Shown here: in pieces, positions 7,879 to 16,777 of the stretch
How positions within the stretch are numbered: position 1 is the first letter of the stretch
How the letters are laid out: the number at the start of each line of letters is the position of its first letter
Assembly: GCF_001552635.1 (NCBI RefSeq)
Contig: NZ_BCRO01000003.1
Coordinates: 1 to 37,742 of the forward strand
Origin: Actinomadura hibisca NBRC 15177
Lineage (GTDB): Bacteria; Actinomycetota; Actinomycetes; Streptosporangiales; Streptosporangiaceae
Length of the DNA: 37,742 nt
Direction of reading: 5' to 3'
The notes under the pieces: generated by a model
What the model saw: only the letters and a program-made list of their open reading frames with translations
What the model was told of the DNA's origin: nothing
Database searches by the model: none
Made by a program: the position numbers and the translations under genes

Positions 7879-8874
7879 ATGGACGATCCGATCGTGGTGG
7901 CCGAAGGGCTGCACAAGAACTTCGGCGACACCCGCGCGCTGCGCGGGCTGGACCTCGCCGTCCCGGCCGGGACGGTCTGCGGCGTGCTCGGCCCCAACGG
8001 CGCGGGCAAGACCACCGCCGTCCGGATCCTGGCCACCCTCGCCGACCCCGACGCCGGGCACGCCCGCATCGCCGGGCACGACGTGGTGGCCGAGGCCGAC
8101 CGCGTCCGCGCCCTGATCGGGCTGGCCGGGCAGTACGCGGCGGTGGACGAGAAGCTCACCGGCCGCGGCAACCTGCGCCTGTTCGGGCGGTTGTCGCACC
8201 TGTCGCGGCGCGACGCCCACCGGCGCGCCGACGAGCTGCTGGAACGTTTCGGGCTGATGGAGGCCGCCGACCGGCGGGCGGGCGGCTACTCCGGCGGCAT
8301 GCGCCGCCGCCTGGACCTGATCACCTGCCTGATCCTGCGGCCCCGGGTGTTGTTCCTGGACGAGCCCACCACCGGCCTGGACCCGCGCAGCCGCGGCGAG
8401 ATCTGGGACGCGATCCGCGAGCTGGTCACCGACGGCACCACCGTGCTGCTCACCACCCAGTACCTGGACGAGGCCGACCGGCTGGCCGACGACATCGTGG
8501 TCATCGACCACGGCCGCGCCATCGCCACCGGCACCCCCGACGAGCTGAAGGCCACCATCGGCGACCGGCTCGACGTCGTGCTGGAGGACGCGGCGCTGCT
8601 GGGCGGCGCAGCCTCGGTCCTGGCCGGGCTCGCCGGGGCCGAACCGGTGCCCGACCCCGAGAGCGGGAGCCTCAGCGTGCCGCTGGCACGCGGCGGGATC
8701 CGCCTGGCCGACGTGGTGCGCGAGCTGGACCGCGCCGGGGTCGCCGCCGCCGACGTGGGCCTGCGCCGCCCCACCCTGGACGAGGTGTTCCTGCGCCTGA
8801 CCGGACGCCCCGCCGAAGACGACCCCGCCCCCGACCAGAGCGTGGAAACCGCCCCCGCCAAGGAGACCGTGTGA
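7879..8874 (+). CDS. DrrA-like ABC transporter ATP-binding protein
   Basis: A 331-residue ATPase of the daunorubicin-resistance (DrrA) class. Walker A GPNGAGKTT is at residues 38-46, the signature YSGGMRRRLD at about 136, Walker B VLFLDEPTTGLD at about 157-168, and TTQYLDEADRLADDI gives the switch region. The DrrA-type C-terminal extension is present, with the typical RRPTLDEVFLRLTG segment near residue 300. It would power the permease encoded next, with which it overlaps by 4 nt (GTGA). A GGAGGG site precedes the ATG. Likely role: efflux of a hydrophobic drug or metabolite, under the divergent TetR. Confidence 0.95.
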   Translation: MDDPIVVAEGLHKNFGDTRALRGLDLAVPAGTVCGVLGPNGAGKTTAVRILATLADPDAGHARIAGHDVVAEADRVRALIGLAGQYAAVDEKLTGRGNLRLFGRLSHLSRRDAHRRADELLERFGLMEAADRRAGGYSGGMRRRLDLITCLILRPRVLFLDEPTTGLDPRSRGEIWDAIRELVTDGTTVLLTTQYLDEADRLADDIVVIDHGRAIATGTPDELKATIGDRLDVVLEDAALLGGAASVLAGLAGAEPVPDPESGSLSVPLARGGIRLADVVRELDRAGVAAADVGLRRPTLDEVFLRLTGRPAEDDPAPDQSVETAPAKETV

Positions 8875-9707
8875 TGGCCGTCCTCGCCCCCCGACCCCCC
8901 ACGACCTGGACCGGCCGCCTGCGCTGGACCCTCGTCGACGGCCTCACCCTCGTCGGCCGCGAGCTGAGCCGCCTGCGCCAGGAACCCGGCGAACTGATCG
9001 TCTCCCTGGTCTTCCCCGCCATCATGGTGCTGCTGTTCGGCTACGTGTTCGGCAGCGCCATCCAGATCCCCGGCGGCGGCGACTACCGCGAGTACCTGAT
9101 GCCGGGCCTGTTCGCCATGGTCAGCTTCACCTCGGCCATGTCCGTCACGATGAAGGTCGCCACCGACGCCTCCCGGGGCGTGATGGACCGGTTCCGCTCG
9201 ATGCCGATGGCGCGCTCGGCGGTGCCGTTCGGGCAGACCGGCGCCGACGTCCTGGGCGGGCTGCTCGGCCTGGTCATCATGGTGGTGACCGGCCTGGTGG
9301 TCGGCTGGCAGCCGCACCGCGGGTTGTGGCCCACCGTCCAGGCGTTCGCGCTGCTGGTGTTGTTCCGCTACGCGATGAGCTGGGCGGGCTGCTACCTGGG
9401 CCTGGTGGTCAAGAACGAGCAGACCGCCGACCAGCTCCTCCCGCTGTCGCTGCCGGTCACCATGTTGTCCAACGCCTTCGTCCCGACCGGCGGGATGCCC
9501 GCCTGGCTGCGCACCGTCACCGAGTGGAACCCGGTCAGCGCGCTCACCGCCTCCAGTCGCGAACTGTTCGGCAACCCCGGCGTGCCTGCGGGGCACACCT
9601 CCTGGCCGCTGGAGCACCCGGTGGCCACCGTGCTGCTGTGGAGCGCGGCGCTGCTGGTGGTGTTCGTGCCGCTGTCGGTGCGGACCTACCAGCGCAAGGG
9701 CCGTTGA
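8871..9707 (+). CDS. DrrB-like ABC-2 type exporter permease
   Basis: A 278-residue integral membrane protein of the ABC-2 family with about six hydrophobic segments, for example LIVSLVFPAIMVLLFGYVFGSAI near residues 42-64 and AALLVVFVPLSV near the C-terminus. The DrrB hallmark DRFRSMPMAR is at about residue 105. It overlaps the ATPase gene as GTGA; ATG 8874 is an alternative start. With the ATPase it forms an exporter whose full unit is probably a dimer of each. Substrate cannot be read from sequence. Confidence 0.94.
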   Translation: MMAVLAPRPPTTWTGRLRWTLVDGLTLVGRELSRLRQEPGELIVSLVFPAIMVLLFGYVFGSAIQIPGGGDYREYLMPGLFAMVSFTSAMSVTMKVATDASRGVMDRFRSMPMARSAVPFGQTGADVLGGLLGLVIMVVTGLVVGWQPHRGLWPTVQAFALLVLFRYAMSWAGCYLGLVVKNEQTADQLLPLSLPVTMLSNAFVPTGGMPAWLRTVTEWNPVSALTASSRELFGNPGVPAGHTSWPLEHPVATVLLWSAALLVVFVPLSVRTYQRKGR

Positions 9708-9721
9708 CCCAGGCGACGGCA

Positions 9722-9754
9722 CCGGGCCGTGACGCACGATGCGCCACGGCCCGG
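9722..9754. terminator. Hairpin between exporter and GNAT gene
   Basis: CCGGGCCGTG at 9722-9731 pairs perfectly with 9745-9754. An inner CGCA/TGCG extension leaves only a 3-nt loop. It sits between convergent genes and probably ends both transcripts. Confidence 0.8.
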
Positions 9755-9777
9755 CCCGTTCACCTCAACTCAGGAAC

Positions 9778-10296
9778 TCAGACCCCGAACGGGGCCGCGT
9801 ACCTGATCGTGCCGCTGGGCGGCGGCTCGGAGTCGTCCAGCACCAGCACCATCAGCGCCTCGTCCGGGACCTCGAACGGCACCTTGACGCCCAGCGTGGA
9901 CGCCCGCACGAACCCGAAGCGCGGGTAGTACTCGGGATGGCCCAGCACCGTGACCAGCGCCTCGCCCCGCTCGCGGGCCGCCTGGAGGGCGGCCTCGATC
10001 ACGGCGCCGCCCACGCCGGTGCGCTGGTGCTCGGGCAGCACCGACACCGGCGCGAGCGCGAGCGCGTCGGCCCCGTCGATGGTGCAGCGGGTGATCAGCG
10101 CGTGGCCGATCACCTCGCCGCCGGACGTCTCGGCCACCCACGACAGGCCCGGCAGCCACGCCGGGTCGGTGCGCAGCGCGTCCACCAGGTCGGCCTCGGC
10201 GGGCGTGGGGAACGCGGCGGCGACCACCCGGTGCACCGCCGCCCGGTCGGCTTCGGTCTCCGGCCGGACCGTCCAGCCGCGTGCCTGCTCGGTCAT
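9778..10296 (-). CDS. GNAT-family N-acetyltransferase
   Basis: A 172-residue acetyltransferase. Acetyl-CoA binding motif A is visible as LAPVSVLPEHQRTGVGGAVIE at about residues 80-100, followed by VLGHPEYYPRFGF, typical of the YhbS-like subgroup. GGGAG just upstream supports ATG 10296. An alternative ATG at 10308 would overlap the rsgA stop. It is co-directional with rsgA and probably co-transcribed. The substrate is not evident; small amines, amino acids or proteins are all possible for this family. Confidence 0.92.
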   Translation of the reverse strand: MTEQARGWTVRPETEADRAAVHRVVAAAFPTPAEADLVDALRTDPAWLPGLSWVAETSGGEVIGHALITRCTIDGADALALAPVSVLPEHQRTGVGGAVIEAALQAARERGEALVTVLGHPEYYPRFGFVRASTLGVKVPFEVPDEALMVLVLDDSEPPPSGTIRYAAPFGV

Positions 10297-10304
10297 GATC
10301 TCCC

Positions 10305-11387
10305 TCATTCCTTCCGCCCCCGCAGCTTGTAGGCCTGCCGGTGCGCCTTGTGGATGGTCTTCCACTGGTTGAGCCGCTCGGCGCGGAGCCGGGCGTCGCT
10401 GCGCGAGGCGACCCACTCGTTCTCCCGCAACAGCTTGCGGTAGCTGTCGAGCCGTCGTTGCGGCAGGGTGCCGTCCTCGATGGCGGCGAGGACGGCGCAG
10501 CCCGGCTCGCTCTGGTGGGCGCAGTCGCCGAACCGGCACTCGCGCGCCAGCTCCTCGATCTCGGCGAAGGTCTGCTGGAGGCCGTCGGCGGCGTCGTAGA
10601 GGCCGACGCCGCGCAGCCCCGGGGTGTCGATGAGCACCCCGCCGCCGGGCAGCGGCAGCAGCTCGCGGCGCACGGTGGTGTGCCGCCCCTTGCCGTCGAC
10701 GGCCCGGATCGCGCCGGTGGCCAGCCGGTCCTCGCCCAGCAGGGCGTTGCCGAGGGTGGACTTGCCCGCCCCCGACCGGCCGACCAGCACGACGGTGCCG
10801 GTCAGCACGGCGGTGACCACGTCCACGCCGTCGCCGGTGGCGGCGCTGACGGTGACGATCTCGGCGCCGGGCGCGGCCGTCGCGACCTCGTCGACGAGGT
10901 CGGCCAGCTCGCCGGGGTCGGCGACGCTGTCGGCCTTGGTCAGCACGACCACCGGCCGCGCGCCGCTCTCCCAGGCCAGCGTGAGCAGCCGTTCCAGTCG
11001 CCCGAGGTCGACCGGGACCTCGTCCAGCGAGACGGCGATGGCGATGGTGTCGACGTTGGCCGCCAGGACCTGCCCGCGCGAGTCGCGGGCGGCCGTGGCG
11101 CGGACGATCGCGGTGCGGCGCGGCAGCAGCGCCACCAGGGCGGGGTGCTCGCCGGTCCGCAGCGCGGCCCAGTCGCCGGTGCAGGGGAGGAGCGGCTGTT
11201 CGGCGGTGGTCACCGGGGTGGAGTCGGCCCGCAGCGGGCCGTCCTCGGTGATCACGTCGCACAGGCCGCGGTCCACCCCGGCGATCCGGGCCGGGACCAG
11301 CCCCGCCGCACGGTGCGGGGCGAAGGAGTGCTCCAGGTCCTCATCCCAGCCATGGGAGATGAGCACCTGCGGAAAAGCAGAAGACAA
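10305..11387 (-). CDS. rsgA: Ribosome small-subunit GTPase RsgA
   Basis: A circularly permuted GTPase that helps mature the 30S subunit. Motif order is G4 (TKAD, about residue 149), G5 (SAATGDGVD), G1 (GRSGAGKST, about 200), G2 (GRHTT) and G3 (DTPG, about 252). A Cys-Cys-His-Cys zinc site (CRFGDCAHQSEPGC) follows at about 283-297. An N-terminal OB-fold comes first. No ATG fits; I take TTG 11387, which has AAGGG 8 nt upstream and gives 360 residues, normal for the family. GTG 11366 is the other choice. A possible leader ORF lies upstream on the same strand. Confidence 0.93.
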   Translation of the reverse strand: MSSAFPQVLISHGWDEDLEHSFAPHRAAGLVPARIAGVDRGLCDVITEDGPLRADSTPVTTAEQPLLPCTGDWAALRTGEHPALVALLPRRTAIVRATAARDSRGQVLAANVDTIAIAVSLDEVPVDLGRLERLLTLAWESGARPVVVLTKADSVADPGELADLVDEVATAAPGAEIVTVSAATGDGVDVVTAVLTGTVVLVGRSGAGKSTLGNALLGEDRLATGAIRAVDGKGRHTTVRRELLPLPGGGVLIDTPGLRGVGLYDAADGLQQTFAEIEELARECRFGDCAHQSEPGCAVLAAIEDGTLPQRRLDSYRKLLRENEWVASRSDARLRAERLNQWKTIHKAHRQAYKLRGRKE

Positions 11388-11439
11388 CGGAGGAACCCTT
11401 GCGTGAATGGGCCCGGCGACCGTCCTGCGTGGGCAGGGG

Positions 11440-11508
11440 TCAGCGCGCGGCCCGGGAAGTGTGACGGGTCGAGGTGCTGCGCGCAGCAGCGACCGGCATG
11501 ACGGCCAT
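11440..11508 (-). CDS. Possible 22-residue leader peptide upstream of rsgA
   Basis: A short ORF starting at ATG 11508 with an almost ideal ribosome site (AAGGAGGT, 6 nt before the ATG) that ends 52 bp before the rsgA TTG. The peptide begins MAVMPVAAARSTSTRH and is rich in Ala, Arg, Ser and Thr. I do not recognise it. The ribosome site is much stronger than that of rsgA itself, so the ORF may be translated and influence rsgA expression. Length alone makes the call uncertain. Confidence 0.4.
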   Translation of the reverse strand: MAVMPVAAARSTSTRHTSRAAR

Positions 11509-11689
11509 CGACCCACCTCCTTCTCGGTTCCGGCGACCAGGATACACAGCACATCCCCCTCCGGGCCACCGCGTATGTCCCCGCGCCACCGCAGGGGAGG
11601 ACGGGCACCCCGTCCGAGAGGATGAGGTGGGTCACATCGGGCGGCGGTTATGGTGATTTGGAGGCGCCGACCTGGAGAGGGGGCCCGGG
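11509..11689. other. Divergent promoter region rsgA / Ala-rich gene
   Basis: This segment must hold the divergent promoters. For rsgA the best visible -10 is TATCCT, about 40 bp before the leader ATG, without a clear -35. For the rightward gene a GGAGAGGGGG ribosome site lies at about 11673-11682. No clear dyad operator was found. Confidence 0.4.
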
Positions 11690-13264
11690 ATGGGGCGGGA
11701 CATGGACGATCAGGTGGAGCCCGCGGGGGCGGATGCGCCGTCCCGGCAGGGGTCCGAGCGTCCCGAGCAGCCATTGGGGCGGCCGTCCGGGGGGCCCGGC
11801 CTGGCGTCGCGGCTGGACCGGGCGGCGGCCGAGCGGATCGAGGAGATCTGGACGGGCCTCGCCCCCACCGCGTCGGTGGCCGCGCGCCGCGCGGGCGAGG
11901 CGACCGAGCCGCTGCGGCAGGCGGGCCGTGAGGCCGCCTCGCGCGCGGCCGAGCAGATCGTGGACCAGCTCGTGCGCACCGGCGCGATGAACGTGATCGA
12001 GCGCGCCGCCCGCGACGCGGCGGTGCAGATCGCCTCGGCGGCGGCCGAGAAGGCGGTCACCGAGGCCCGCGCGCTGGCCGAGTCCAACGCCGTCACCGGC
12101 ACCGCCTTCAGCGTCACCACCACCGCCATGGAGATCGCCGGGCAGGCCGCCCAGCACCCGATGGCCGCCGCGGCGGCCCGGCTGGCGGCCCGCAACCCCT
12201 TCGCCCGCGCCGCCGCCGCGACCGCCCTGGACGTGGCGGGCCGCACCGCCGCGCAGCCGGTCGTGCAGGCCGCCACCCGCATCGTGGTGGACACGGCGCT
12301 GGACGCGGTCGCCGACGTGGCCGTCGAGGTCGCCCTGGACGTGGGCCGCGACATCATCGTGCAGGTCGTGCGGGAGGTCGCCCGCGAGACCGCCCGCGAC
12401 GCGGCCCGCACCGTGCGCGACCGCGCCCAGGAGGCCGCCGCGCTCGCCGAGCTGACCCCGCTCACCTCGGCGGTCGCCGACATCGCCCGCCAGGCGGGCG
12501 TCGCCGACGCCGCCCGGGACGCCGCGCGGCAGGCCGGGGGGCTGCTGGGCGCGCTGGCGGGCAGCGCCGTGGCGCGCACCACCGTCGACCTGGCCTCGCG
12601 GGCCGCCGCCCGCGCGACCGTCGTGGTGATCGAGACGGTGATGGCCGAGCTGATGCGCGAGGCGCTGAAGCTGGCGATGAAGGACGCGCTGCGCGACCTG
12701 ATGCGCGACGTGGCCAAGGACGTGGTGGTGGACGTGGTCCGCACGTCCTGGACGGCCGCGACCCGGCCCGTCCCGCCGGGAATGGCCGACCGGCCGGGGG
12801 CCTCGGTGGTCACGGGCACGATGGCGGGCGCGGTGCCGGGCAGCACGCTGTCCGACACGCTGACGGGCACGGTGTCCGGACTCGTCGGCAGGGCCGCACG
12901 CGGCGCGGCCACCATCGTGGTCGCCAACCCCGCCGCCAGTGGCGCGCTGGAGTCGGCCACCGGCATCGCGGTGCGGGCCACCACCCGGACCGCCCCGCGC
13001 GCCATCCCCAAGATCGCGGTGAGCACGCTCAAGAACGCCTCCCGCTACCGGATCTGGACCCGCCGGACCCGGCTGGAGACCCCGCAGGCGCTGCCCGCGG
13101 CGATCCTGACCACCGTCACGCAGGCGGCGGGCGGCGCGACCACGGCCGTGGTGCGGACCTCGGTCGTCACCGCCGTGCGCCCGTCCCCACGACCGGCTCC
13201 CCGACCGGCCCCGCAGCCGGACCGGCAGCGCCCGAGCGAGCCGCCGGTCGACCGCGCCTCCTAG
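11690..13264 (+). CDS. Ala-rich amphipathic-helix protein of unknown function
   Basis: A 524-residue protein I cannot assign. After a polar, Pro/Gly-rich first 45 residues it is nearly continuous predicted helix from about 50 to 360, rich in Ala, Val, Arg, Asp and Glu. Many short units run AARDAA, ARETARDAARTVRD or AELMREALKLAMKDALRDLMRDVAKD. No transmembrane segment, signal peptide, Cys or catalytic motif is visible. The tail (about 490-524) is Pro/Arg-rich and probably disordered. Codon use is typical of the host, so it is a real resident gene. Such composition fits a surface-active protein that coats a membrane, lipid or polymer granule, but that is conjecture. It is followed by the two-component genes. 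Confidence 0.75.
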   Translation: MGRDMDDQVEPAGADAPSRQGSERPEQPLGRPSGGPGLASRLDRAAAERIEEIWTGLAPTASVAARRAGEATEPLRQAGREAASRAAEQIVDQLVRTGAMNVIERAARDAAVQIASAAAEKAVTEARALAESNAVTGTAFSVTTTAMEIAGQAAQHPMAAAAARLAARNPFARAAAATALDVAGRTAAQPVVQAATRIVVDTALDAVADVAVEVALDVGRDIIVQVVREVARETARDAARTVRDRAQEAAALAELTPLTSAVADIARQAGVADAARDAARQAGGLLGALAGSAVARTTVDLASRAAARATVVVIETVMAELMREALKLAMKDALRDLMRDVAKDVVVDVVRTSWTAATRPVPPGMADRPGASVVTGTMAGAVPGSTLSDTLTGTVSGLVGRAARGAATIVVANPAASGALESATGIAVRATTRTAPRAIPKIAVSTLKNASRYRIWTRRTRLETPQALPAAILTTVTQAAGGATTAVVRTSVVTAVRPSPRPAPRPAPQPDRQRPSEPPVDRAS

Positions 13265-13274
13265 ATCATCGCGG

Positions 13275-13295
13275 TTCATGAGATCCGCATGAGAA
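13275..13295. promoter_or_regulatory. Tandem 11-bp repeat, putative response-regulator box
   Basis: TTCATGAGATC and CGCATGAGAATC contain CATGAGA twice, 11 bp apart, one helical turn as expected for an OmpR/PhoB-type dimer. The reverse complement of the second half, TTCTCATGCGG, recurs with one change at 15447-15457 before the glycosyltransferase gene. This suggests autoregulation by the adjacent response regulator. Confidence 0.5.
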
Positions 13296-13344
13296 TCGGC
13301 CCCACCCCGCGCCACCTGCGGTTATGGCTGGTTACCGTAGGAGC

Positions 13345-14064
13345 ATGGAGCCTGGGACGGCGGAGAGCGCCGCGCGAATCCTGGTCGTGGACGACGAGCC
13401 CGCCGTCCGCGAGTCGCTGGCGCGCAGCCTGGAGTTCGAGGGGTACGGCGTGGACGAGGCCGCCGACGGCCTGGCCGCGCTGGACCGGGTCGCCGCCGCC
13501 GAACCCGACCTGGTCGTGCTGGACGTGCTGATGCCGCGGATGGACGGCCTGACCGCCTGCCGCCGCCTGCGCGCCCAGGGCGTCACCACCCCGGTGCTGA
13601 TGCTCACCGCCCGCGACATGGTCGGCGACCGCGTCACCGGCCTGGACGCCGGGGCCGACGACTACCTGGTCAAGCCGTTCGAGCTGGACGAGCTGCTGGC
13701 CCGCGTCCGGGCGCTGCTGCGGCGCAGCGCGATCAGCGCGCGGGACACCGCCGCCGGGGACGTGCTGGCCTTCGACGACCTGCGCATGGACACCGGCACC
13801 CGCGAGGTCACCCGCGCCGGGCGGCGGCTGGAGCTGACCCGCACCGAGCACATGTTGCTGGAGCTGTTCCTGACCCATCCCCGGCAGGTGCTGACCCGCG
13901 AGCAGATCCTGGAGACGGTCTGGGGCTTCGACTTTGAGCCCGCCTCCAACTCCCTGGACGTGTACGTGATGTACCTGCGCCGCAAGACCGAGGTGGACGG
14001 GCTGCCCCGGCTGGTGCACACCGTCCGGGGCGTCGGGTACGTGCTGCGCTCGGCGGCGGCGTGA
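13345..14064 (+). CDS. OmpR/MprA-type response regulator
   Basis: A 239-residue DNA-binding response regulator. The receiver domain (about 10-125) has the acidic pair D16/D17, phospho-acceptor D60 in VVLDVLMP, and the conserved Lys in [10 protein letters not shown]. The C-terminal winged helix (about 140-235) ends in the standard [17 protein letters not shown] then [12 protein letters not shown]. It overlaps the histidine kinase gene by 4 nt. I start at ATG 13345; GTAGGAG lies directly before it, although ATG 13324 in frame is possible. It probably controls its own operon and the glycosyltransferases downstream. Confidence 0.94.
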   Translation: MEPGTAESAARILVVDDEPAVRESLARSLEFEGYGVDEAADGLAALDRVAAAEPDLVVLDVLMPRMDGLTACRRLRAQGVTTPVLMLTARDMVGDRVTGLDAGADDYLVKPFELDELLARVRALLRRSAISARDTAAGDVLAFDDLRMDTGTREVTRAGRRLELTRTEHMLLELFLTHPRQVLTREQILETVWGFDFEPASNSLDVYVMYLRRKTEVDGLPRLVHTVRGVGYVLRSAAA

Positions 14065-15443
14065 CCAGGCGGCTGCCGCTGCGCGCCCGCCTGGCGCTGC
14101 TGACGGCGGTGGCGGTGGCCCTGGCGGTGGCCGCGTGCGCGGTCACCGGCTGGGTGCTGACCCGCGACCAGCTCTACGGGCAGCTCGACCGGTCGTTGCG
14201 GTCGGCGCCGATGGGGCCGCCGAGCTCGCAGTGGATGGCGTTGCAGGTGTGCAGCCAGGAGCCGGTGGCGGGCCGCCGCAACCCCTTCGGCGCGAGCCAG
14301 GTGGTCAAGGCGGACGGCGGGCACTGCGCGGTGGAGGGGTCGCAGTACGTGCTGACGGTGACGCCCGCCGACGTCGAGGTGGCGCGCGGCGTCCGTACCG
14401 AGGCGCTGCACGACGGGACCACCGCCGACGGCACGCCGATGCGCATCCTGACCCGCCCGATGCGGGAGGCGGACGGGGCGGCGGTGTCGATCGCGCTCCC
14501 GCTGGACCAGGTGGAAGGCCCCCTCGGCACCCTGGCGCTGCTGCTGTTGCTGGTGTCGGCGCTGGGCGTGCTGGGCGCGGCCACCGCCGGGCTGCTGATC
14601 GCGCGCGCCGCGCTGCGCCCGGTGGACGAGCTGACCGGCGTGGTCGAGCACATCGCCCGCACCGAGGACCTGGACACCCCCATCCCCGCCGAGGGCGCCG
14701 ACGAGATCGCGCGCCTGTCCCGCTCGTTCAACACCATGACCGCCGCCCTGGCCGGGGCGCGCGAGCGCCAGCAGCAGCTGATCGCCGACGCCGGGCACGA
14801 GCTGCGCACGCCGCTGACCAGCCTGCGCACCAACATCGACCTGCTGCTGCGCTCGGAGGAGACCGGCCGCGCGCTGCCGCCGGCCGACCGGCGGCGGCTG
14901 CTGGTCAGCGTCAAGGCGCAGATGCTGGAGCTGTCCAGCCTGGTCGGCGACCTGCTGGAGCTGGCCCGGCCCGACGAGCGCGAACCGGCGCGCGAGAGCG
15001 TGGCGCTGCACGAGGTGGTCGGGCGGGCCGTCGAGCGCGCCCGGCTGCGCGGGCCGGGCCTGCGCGTCGAGGCCGACGCCGAGCCCTGGTTCGTGCTGGG
15101 CGACCCGCCCTCGCTGGAGCGCGCGGTGGTGAACCTGCTGGACAACGCGGTGAAGTTCAGCCCGCCGGACGGGTCCGTCGAGGTGCGGCTGAAGGGCGGC
15201 GAGCTGACGGTCCGCGACCACGGGCCCGGCATCCCCGCCGACGAGCTGCCGCACGTGTTCGAGCGGTTCTGGCGCTCGCCGTCGGCGCGCAGCCTGCCCG
15301 GCTCGGGCCTGGGCCTGTCGATCGTGGCGCGCGTGGTGGAAGAGAGCGGCGGCGAGGTGAGCTTGGAGCCTGCCGACGGCGGCGGCGTCCTCGCCCGGGT
15401 CCGGCTGCCCGGCTCCCCGGTGCGCGGCTCAGACGCGCCCTGA
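14061..15443 (+). CDS. Membrane sensor histidine kinase (MprB-like)
   Basis: A 460-residue kinase partner of the preceding regulator. TM1 is at about residues 10-30, an extracytoplasmic sensor loop at about 31-150, and TM2 at about 155-178. A HAMP domain follows, then HisKA with [12 protein letters not shown] (phospho-accepting His246). The ATPase domain has [10 protein letters not shown] (N box), DHGPGIP (G1) and GSGLGLSIV (G2). The GTG start overlaps the regulator stop as GTGA. The sensor loop has two cysteines and no recognised ligand domain. Envelope stress is the usual cue for this subfamily, but the actual signal is unknown. Confidence 0.94.
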   Translation: MTRRLPLRARLALLTAVAVALAVAACAVTGWVLTRDQLYGQLDRSLRSAPMGPPSSQWMALQVCSQEPVAGRRNPFGASQVVKADGGHCAVEGSQYVLTVTPADVEVARGVRTEALHDGTTADGTPMRILTRPMREADGAAVSIALPLDQVEGPLGTLALLLLLVSALGVLGAATAGLLIARAALRPVDELTGVVEHIARTEDLDTPIPAEGADEIARLSRSFNTMTAALAGARERQQQLIADAGHELRTPLTSLRTNIDLLLRSEETGRALPPADRRRLLVSVKAQMLELSSLVGDLLELARPDEREPARESVALHEVVGRAVERARLRGPGLRVEADAEPWFVLGDPPSLERAVVNLLDNAVKFSPPDGSVEVRLKGGELTVRDHGPGIPADELPHVFERFWRSPSARSLPGSGLGLSIVARVVEESGGEVSLEPADGGGVLARVRLPGSPVRGSDAP

Positions 15444-15446
15444 GCT

Positions 15447-15457
15447 TTCTCATCCGG
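15447..15457. promoter_or_regulatory. Second copy of the regulator half-site (TTCTCATCCGG)
   Basis: It matches 10 of 11 bases of TTCTCATGCGG, the reverse complement of the half-site before the response regulator. It lies in the only gap (65 bp) between the kinase gene and the GT2-GtrA gene. A GCCTCAGG element follows about 22 bp later. This supports direct control of the glycosyltransferase genes by the two-component system. Confidence 0.45.
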
Positions 15458-15508
15458 CCTTAAGACACGCCTCAGGGCCCTCCCACACCCGCTGCCGATG
15501 GTGGTCTC

Positions 15509-16777
15509 ATGAGCCACCTGGTCACCGAACGGGGCGTCCCCGCCGGACCGCCCGCGTCCCCGCCCGAGCACGGCGGCCGCGCGCGCCTGGTCGAGATCGT
15601 CGTCCCGGTCCACAACGAGGAACACGTGCTGGAGGCCAGCGTGCGACGCCTGCACGCCTACCTGACCGGCACCTTCCCCTACCGTTTCCGCATCACGATC
15701 GCCGACAACGCCAGCACCGACGCGACCTGGCCGGTCGCCGAGGCGCTGGCCGCGCACCTGCCGCACGTGCGGGCGGTCCGGCTGGACCGCAAGGGCCGCG
15801 GCCGCGCGCTGCGGCACGTGTGGAGCGCCAGCGACGCGCACGTGGTCGCGTACATGGACGTGGACCTGTCCACCGACCTGGACGCGTTCCTGCCGCTGGT
15901 CGCGCCGCTGATCTCCGGGCACAGCGACCTGGCGATCGGCACCCGGCTGTCGCGCGGGGCGGCGGTGGTGCGCGGCCCCAAGCGGGAGGTGATCTCCCGC
16001 TGCTACAACCTGCTGCTGCGCACCGCGCTGGCGGCCCGGTTCACCGACGCCCAGTGCGGCTTCAAGGCGGGCCGCACCGAGATCGTCCAGGCGCTGCTGC
16101 CGAGCGTGGAGGACGAGGAGTGGTTCTTCGACACCGAGCTGCTGCTGCTCGCCGAGCGCAACGGGCTGCGCATCCACGAGGTGCCGGTGGACTGGACCGA
16201 CGACCCCGACAGCCGGGTGGACGTGCTGCGCACCGCGCGCGACGACCTGCGCGGCATGGCGCGGGTCGGCCGCCGGATGCTGACCGGCGCGTTCCGCGCC
16301 CCGGTCGGCGGGCGGCCCCGGCCCGAACTGCCCACCGGCATGGCGCGGCAGCTGCCCGCCTTCGCCGTCATCGGGATCGTCAGCACGATCGCCCAGCTGG
16401 TGCTGTTCGTGCTGCTGCGCACCGTCATGGGGCCGCTGTGGGCCAACGCGGTGTCCCTGGTGATCACCACGATCGGCAACACCGCCGCCAACCGCCGCTT
16501 CACCTTCGGGGTGACGGGCGCGCAGGGCGCGTTCCGGCAGCAGCTCGAAGGCGGGCTGGCGTTCCTGCTCGGCCTGGTGCTGAGCACCGGCGGCCTGGCG
16601 CTGCTGCACGCCACCGTGCCCGGCGCGTCCCGGGGCGTCGAGCTGACCGCGCTGATCTGCGCCAACGGCCTGGCGACGCTGGTGCGCTTCCTGCTGATGC
16701 GCGCCTGGATCTTCCATCCGGGGCGGCTGCGCGGCGCCGCGCCGTCCCCGGCCGAACTCAAGGAGCAGGCGCGATGA
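15509..16777 (+). CDS. GT2 glycosyltransferase fused to GtrA membrane domain
   Basis: A 422-residue fusion. Residues about 28-250 form a GT2 domain of the dolichyl-phosphate-mannose-synthase type: IVVPVHNEEHVLEASV, ADNASTDATW, the metal-binding DVD in YMDVDLSTDLDAF, and CGFKAGRTEI. Residues about 278-415 form a GtrA-like domain with four hydrophobic helices (AVIGIVSTIAQLVLFVLL at the start, LATLVRFLLMRAWIFHP at the end). The likely reaction is transfer of a sugar from a nucleotide donor to a polyprenyl phosphate, with the GtrA part helping membrane anchoring or flipping. It feeds naturally into the two GT39 enzymes that follow; the next gene overlaps by 4 nt. Confidence 0.93.
   Translation: MSHLVTERGVPAGPPASPPEHGGRARLVEIVVPVHNEEHVLEASVRRLHAYLTGTFPYRFRITIADNASTDATWPVAEALAAHLPHVRAVRLDRKGRGRALRHVWSASDAHVVAYMDVDLSTDLDAFLPLVAPLISGHSDLAIGTRLSRGAAVVRGPKREVISRCYNLLLRTALAARFTDAQCGFKAGRTEIVQALLPSVEDEEWFFDTELLLLAERNGLRIHEVPVDWTDDPDSRVDVLRTARDDLRGMARVGRRMLTGAFRAPVGGRPRPELPTGMARQLPAFAVIGIVSTIAQLVLFVLLRTVMGPLWANAVSLVITTIGNTAANRRFTFGVTGAQGAFRQQLEGGLAFLLGLVLSTGGLALLHATVPGASRGVELTALICANGLATLVRFLLMRAWIFHPGRLRGAAPSPAELKEQAR

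Noticed and set aside
10305..11774. rsgA extended to 489 residues
   Set aside because: The extra N-terminus is not part of the RsgA fold, runs through the leader ORF region and has no ribosome site.
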